From the NCBI GenBank assembly GCA_934418055.1, contig CAKRWX010000021.1, positions 1 through 17,432 on the forward strand: a stretch of 17,432 nt of DNA, in the 5' to 3' direction. The position numbers and the translations under genes are program-made. Of the stretch, positions 14,128 to 17,432 are shown piece after piece (the first letter of the stretch is position 1; each line of letters begins with the position of its first letter). Origin of the DNA: an uncultured Lachnospiraceae bacterium (GTDB lineage Bacteria > Bacillota > Clostridia > Lachnospirales > Lachnospiraceae). Under the pieces are notes generated by a model that was given only the letters and a program-made list of their open reading frames with translations, had not been told where the DNA came from and did no database searches.

Positions 14128-14862
14128 ATGATGAAAGACAATCAAGTGGTTTCCTACGCCCTTGGGATCCTGTTCTCCTTCTGCCTGATCGTGACCCTTC
14201 TGATCACATCTGTGGAGGCGGTGACTTACTGGACTCCTGGGTATTATGAGCGGGAATACTCGAAGTACAACGTAACGGAAGATGTCCATATGGAAATGGA
14301 TGATCTGTTAGATGTGACGAAAGAAATGATGGCGTACCTGCGGGGCAACCGGGACGACTTACATGTTCCGACCATCGTGGACGGACAGCCGCGGGAATTC
14401 TTCAATGACCGGGAGATCGCCCATATGGAGGACGTCAGAGGTTTGTTTGTTGGGGCGCTGGTGCTGCGGCGGATCTGCATCATCACGGCATTTGTCTGCG
14501 TGGCTCTTCTGTGGCTTCTGAAGGCAGATATCGCCCTGGTGGTTCCACGGTCTGTCTGCTGGGGAACCGGACTGTTTTTTGCCATGATCTGTGTGCTGGG
14601 ACTTGTGATATCCACAGATTTCACGAAATATTTCGTGATCTTCCACCATATTTTCTTCAACAATGACTTGTGGCTGTTAGATCCTGCGACGGATCTGTTG
14701 ATCAATATTGTTCCGGAGCCATTTTTTGTGGATACGGCTTCTTATATTGCTCTGGTGTTCGGCATCAGCGTGGCAGTCATCTTCGGAGTGTCACGCTGGT
14801 GGCTGCGCCGGGAGAAGCGCCAGAGAAAGCAGGCGGATGGCTCCCGTCCGGCAAACGCATAG
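14128..14862 (+). CDS. DUF1461/TIGR01906 integral membrane protein
   Basis: 244 residues. An N-terminal TM helix (about 8-32) is followed by an exposed stretch (33-105) and four further hydrophobic helices, near 106-129, 139-162, and one close to the C-terminus at about 205-225 with weaker ones between. The family signature is clear: F-F-N-D-R-E-I-A-H-M-E-D-V-R-G-L-F, then F-H-H-I-F-F-N-N-D-L-W-L-L-D-P-x-T-D-L-L-I (given here as two motifs), then P-E-P-F-F. The family is common in Firmicutes, including the Lachnospiraceae and lactobacilli; its biochemical role is not known to me with certainty. ATG 14128 is taken as start, but ATG 14131 has slightly better spacing to GAGGAA (14121-14126). It ends with a basic, likely cytoplasmic tail. 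Confidence 0.88.
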   Translation: MMKDNQVVSYALGILFSFCLIVTLLITSVEAVTYWTPGYYEREYSKYNVTEDVHMEMDDLLDVTKEMMAYLRGNRDDLHVPTIVDGQPREFFNDREIAHMEDVRGLFVGALVLRRICIITAFVCVALLWLLKADIALVVPRSVCWGTGLFFAMICVLGLVISTDFTKYFVIFHHIFFNNDLWLLDPATDLLINIVPEPFFVDTASYIALVFGISVAVIFGVSRWWLRREKRQRKQADGSRPANA

Positions 14863-14878
14863 GATTTCGGTCTTCTGC

Positions 14879-14939
14879 CTGCAAGTCCATATACCTGGTT
14901 GCCAGCGTTTGAAATGCACTGACTTGCAGAATTGTTTTT
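14879..14939 (+). terminator. Probable terminator of the DUF1461 gene
   Basis: CTGCAAGTC (14879-14887) pairs perfectly with GACTTGCAG (14921-14929). A CTGG-ttg-CCAG hairpin (14895-14905) sits inside and TTTTT follows at 14935-14939. The large loop makes this less certain than the others. Confidence 0.45.
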
Positions 14940-14964
14940 CACTTTAATAAAACGGAGATTTTTG

Positions 14965-16590
14965 ATGAAACGAATTTTTCATTTTTTATTATGTCTGACA
15001 TTGGTATTTTCCCTGATCAAACCGTTTCATGCCTACGCAGAGGCCACATGGCCGGACTACGTGCCGATCCAGGCGGAAGGCGGCATCGTAATGGACGCCG
15101 ACACGGGAACGGTCCTTTACGGAAAGAACATCCACACTGCCTACTATCCGGCCAGTATCACCAAGATCCTGACAGCCCTGGTGGTGATTGAAAACTGCTC
15201 TCTGGATGAAATGGTGACCTTTTCCCACAACGCCGTCTACAATGTAGAGGCGGGAAGCAGCAGCGCCGGACTGGATGAGGGCGATGTGTTAAGCGTCCGG
15301 GACTGCCTGTATGCCCTCTTACTGAAATCCGCCAATGAATCCGCCAATGCCCTGGCAGAACACGTAGCCGGTTCCACGGAAGCATTCGCGGAAATGATGA
15401 ACGCCAAAGCGGCATCTCTCGGCTGCCAGGATTCCCATTTTGCCAATCCAAGCGGCTTAAATAACCCGGATCACTATGTTTCCGCCTATGATATGGCGTT
15501 AATTGGACGGGCTGCCTTAAACAATCCGACCTTTCTGGAGATCGACTCCACCTTATACTACGATCTGCCTGTGACCAAGCGGAATCCGGAGGGCGGACGC
15601 ATCTATCCGGGACACAAGATGTTAAAGAAAAATATGCCGGAATATTACGAGGGCTGTATCGGCGGCAAGACCGGATACACGTCCCTGGCCGGCAATACCC
15701 TGGTAACCTTTGCCCGCAGAAATGGCATGACCCTGGTATCCGTGGTCTTAAACGGCCACCAGACCCAGTACACCGACACCAAAGCCCTGTTAGACTTTGG
15801 TTTCCAGAATTTCCAGACAGTCTCCGCAGGAGACTACGACACCACTTACCAGTCCGTAGCCAACGACATGACCATCGCCGGACTGACTACTTCGGAATTA
15901 GCAGGCTTGATGATCGACCCGGACAGTAAGGTAACCATCCCGAAATCTTCCGATTTCTCCTCCGTCACCTCCCAGATCTCCTACGATCTCCCGGCCGATG
16001 CCCCCAAGGGCGCCATTGCTCAGATCTCGTACCAGTGGGGCCAGAGAAAGATCGGAACTGCTTATTTAAAGCTGTCCCTCTCTCCACAAACCGAGAATAC
16101 TGCTGGTGCAGACAGCTCAGATATGGCCTCTGGCGCTCCAGGATCGGTTTTGAGCGGCGAAAATGGTTCGAATGAGGATTCTTCCACAGCCGATGTAGAA
16201 TCCCTTACAAGGGCTTCTGGCAATCCAGAAGGCGGTTCTGTCAACAACACATCGGATAGTACCCCCCAGACACTTCCGGATGTCACACTCCCAGACAAGA
16301 CCCGTGATGATTCATCTCCTCTTGCCACCTTCCACGTTCCATCCATCGTATGGATCGTCCTGGCAGTTCTTTTCGTCGGCGGAGCTATCGCTGCCATCGC
16401 AGTCGTTCTCCATGCCAGACATGAACAGAAGGAGGAAGAAGAACGCATTCTCCGCAAGCAGAAACGCCTGGCGCGGCTGGAGGCCAGTGGAATCAGTCAG
16501 GAAGAGTTTAATCTGATGCTGGAGAGGAAACGGTCGTCTTATACTACGACGAAGAAGGGGAAACGGACGTTATCACGGAAAAGAAAATAG
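14965..16590 (+). CDS. dacA: D-alanyl-D-alanine carboxypeptidase (serine peptidase S11, PBP5-like) with C-terminal TM tail
   Basis: 541 residues from ATG 14965; the in-frame ATG at 14932 would put 11 extra residues ahead of the signal peptide and is not preferred. The signal peptide ends at A-Y-A (23-25). The S11 catalytic motifs are S64-I-T-K67, S122-A-N124 and K235-T-G237. The enzyme trims the terminal D-Ala of peptidoglycan pentapeptides outside the cell. A PBP5_C-like beta domain fits about 285-375. A Ser/Thr/Asp-rich linker (375-455) leads to a TM helix (459-482) and a Lys/Arg/Glu-rich cytoplasmic tail of about 58 residues. Typical relatives end in an amphipathic helix, so this anchored form with a sizeable tail is longer than usual. 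The catalytic call is very secure; whether it is dacA, dacB or dacF in name is not. Confidence 0.93.
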   Translation: MKRIFHFLLCLTLVFSLIKPFHAYAEATWPDYVPIQAEGGIVMDADTGTVLYGKNIHTAYYPASITKILTALVVIENCSLDEMVTFSHNAVYNVEAGSSSAGLDEGDVLSVRDCLYALLLKSANESANALAEHVAGSTEAFAEMMNAKAASLGCQDSHFANPSGLNNPDHYVSAYDMALIGRAALNNPTFLEIDSTLYYDLPVTKRNPEGGRIYPGHKMLKKNMPEYYEGCIGGKTGYTSLAGNTLVTFARRNGMTLVSVVLNGHQTQYTDTKALLDFGFQNFQTVSAGDYDTTYQSVANDMTIAGLTTSELAGLMIDPDSKVTIPKSSDFSSVTSQISYDLPADAPKGAIAQISYQWGQRKIGTAYLKLSLSPQTENTAGADSSDMASGAPGSVLSGENGSNEDSSTADVESLTRASGNPEGGSVNNTSDSTPQTLPDVTLPDKTRDDSSPLATFHVPSIVWIVLAVLFVGGAIAAIAVVLHARHEQKEEEERILRKQKRLARLEASGISQEEFNLMLERKRSSYTTTKKGKRTLSRKRK

Positions 16591-16623
16591 TATTGAATGT
16601 TGAATCAACTTGGTAAATAGCCC

Positions 16624-16665
16624 GGAGGCAGGCGGAAATGATTCACACCGGACGTGCCTGCCTCC
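16624..16665. terminator. Perfect 10-bp hairpin between convergent genes
   Basis: GGAGGCAGGC (16624-16633) pairs with GCCTGCCTCC (16656-16665) over a 22-nt loop. No strong T run follows on either strand. It may serve as a bidirectional transcription end for dacA and the convergent metallopeptidase gene. The rest of 16591-16722 is AT-rich with nothing else seen. Confidence 0.5.
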
Positions 16666-16722
16666 TATGTTTCTGGCCGTTCCACATTTTATTAGCTAAA
16701 ATATAAAAAACTTTCTATCCAC

Positions 16723-17432
16723 TTATAATATCTCTACAAAAGAATTGAAATATTTTCTTACTTCATGGATTCTATATTGAATAATCTGATCAAACTCATC
16801 ATACTGGAGAAGGTAACGGACAAAAACTGTTCCGAGATAATAACCTGTATCGCCATATCCATGAAAACGCACCCAATCACCAAAGTATCTTTGGTTTTCG
16901 TGAGTCATCGTTTTCAGATCATTTACAAATGAATGTTTGATGAGTTTTATATTTTGTCTGCACCAATTTTTCCATTCACAATTACCTTGATGAAAATATT
17001 CTGGATCTCCCATGACCTCTTGTTCGAAAACCATTGCGACACCTTCTGTAAAAAGCTGCCATAGAAATTGATCAGCCACAGAATCCGCCTGCAAATCCAT
17101 CACTCCGTATTGAGCCTGATAAACATGCCCCAATTCATGGATAATCAATCCTGTCATAGAATTTATATCGCACCAGTTTAATTCCATAATCTTTTCGATT
17201 CCAAGGAGAATCACTCTTCTGCCATGAATCATCGTGACCCGCCCTGCTGCATTACACAAACCAAGATAAAGAATCACATCCACATCGATATCTCTATGGA
17301 ATATCCCAATTATTTTCTCATCCAACCGTTCTGTGACTTCGATAAATGATGCTAGGACCTGTTTCCGTTTCTCCTCATCAGATATCACAACATTCAATAT
17401 AGGTAAATAATCATTTTCCCACGAAAATCCAG
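16723..17432 (-). CDS. HExxH zinc metallopeptidase-like protein, 5' end outside window
   Basis: The frame runs from the window edge to TAA at 16723-16725, at least 236 residues. It is open upstream of the TTG at 17397, and the residues there (F-S-W-E-N-D-Y-L-P) continue smoothly, so the real start is probably beyond the edge. The zinc motif H-E-L-G-H lies in T-G-L-I-I-H-E-L-G-H-V-Y-Q. About 30 residues on, F-T-E-G-V-A-M-V-F-E-Q offers a glutamate as third ligand, as in gluzincin-like enzymes. No signal peptide can be judged. I do not recognise a named family; DUF2268-like or related peptidases are possible. The DNA is clearly more AT-rich than the rest of the window and its codon use differs, which hints at acquisition from elsewhere. 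Confidence 0.75.
   Translation of the reverse strand, partial: GFSWENDYLPILNVVISDEEKRKQVLASFIEVTERLDEKIIGIFHRDIDVDVILYLGLCNAAGRVTMIHGRRVILLGIEKIMELNWCDINSMTGLIIHELGHVYQAQYGVMDLQADSVADQFLWQLFTEGVAMVFEQEVMGDPEYFHQGNCEWKNWCRQNIKLIKHSFVNDLKTMTHENQRYFGDWVRFHGYGDTGYYLGTVFVRYLLQYDEFDQIIQYRIHEVRKYFNSFVEIL

Noticed and set aside
17395..17397. TTG at 17397 as the true start of the metallopeptidase-like gene
   Set aside because: The frame is open upstream to the window edge and no ribosome site precedes this TTG, so the gene is treated as incomplete.

Overview
The window looks like chromosomal DNA of a Gram-positive, anaerobic Clostridia-type bacterium, most likely of the Lachnospiraceae. This is inferred from a complete V/A-type ATPase operon in the order G/H-C-I-K-F-E-A-B-D, strong AGGAGG-type ribosome sites, canonical TTGACA/TATAAT-like promoters, a tRNA gene without encoded CCA, a lipoprotein with peptidoglycan-binding repeats, a DUF1461 membrane protein and an S11 D-Ala-D-Ala carboxypeptidase. 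The species cannot be named from sequence alone.

Layout. 1-868 (minus): 5' part of a lipoprotein with three peptidoglycan-binding modules, cut by the window edge. 1023-2430 (plus): an OFA-family MFS transporter behind a near-perfect sigma-A promoter. 2481-2689 (minus): a self-contained tRNA-Lys(CUU) unit with its own promoter and terminator. 2723-4083 (minus): a probable operon trmB - small Cys-rich ORF - trxA. 4211-5059 (plus): a membrane protein joining a DUF4145-like N-terminus, one TM helix and an extracellular SH3b domain. 5060-5363: a regulatory stretch with a Fur/PerR-like palindrome, a strong hairpin terminator, a candidate -10 and a perfect 12-bp tandem repeat. 5364-13869 (plus): the nine-gene V/A-ATPase operon, ended by a terminator that overlaps the last stop codon. 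13928-14076: a 133-bp palindromic element with 14-bp terminal inverted repeats and a perfect 8-bp target duplication. 14128-14862 (plus): the DUF1461/TIGR01906 membrane protein. 14965-16590 (plus): the D-Ala-D-Ala carboxypeptidase with an unusual C-terminal TM and basic tail. 16723-17432 (minus): an AT-rich HExxH metallopeptidase-like gene, incomplete at its 5' end.

How the parts fit. The nine ATPase genes encode a full rotary motor: catalytic A and B, stator E/G and C, stalk D and F, membrane subunit I and rotor K. The rotor carries one carboxylate (E125) per four-helix subunit and lacks the usual Na+ ligands, so H+ coupling is favoured, though only as inference. The flanking genes concern the envelope (PG-binding lipoprotein, SH3b protein, carboxypeptidase) and housekeeping (tRNA-Lys, thioredoxin, tRNA m7G46 methyltransferase).

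The most interesting non-coding signal is the MITE-like element at 13936-14068. Its 8-bp target duplication CTATAATA contains a TATAAT hexamer, so it appears to have inserted into the -10 box of the promoter of the DUF1461 gene. The old -35/-10 pair is intact on the left, and the structured element now lies in the transcribed leader.
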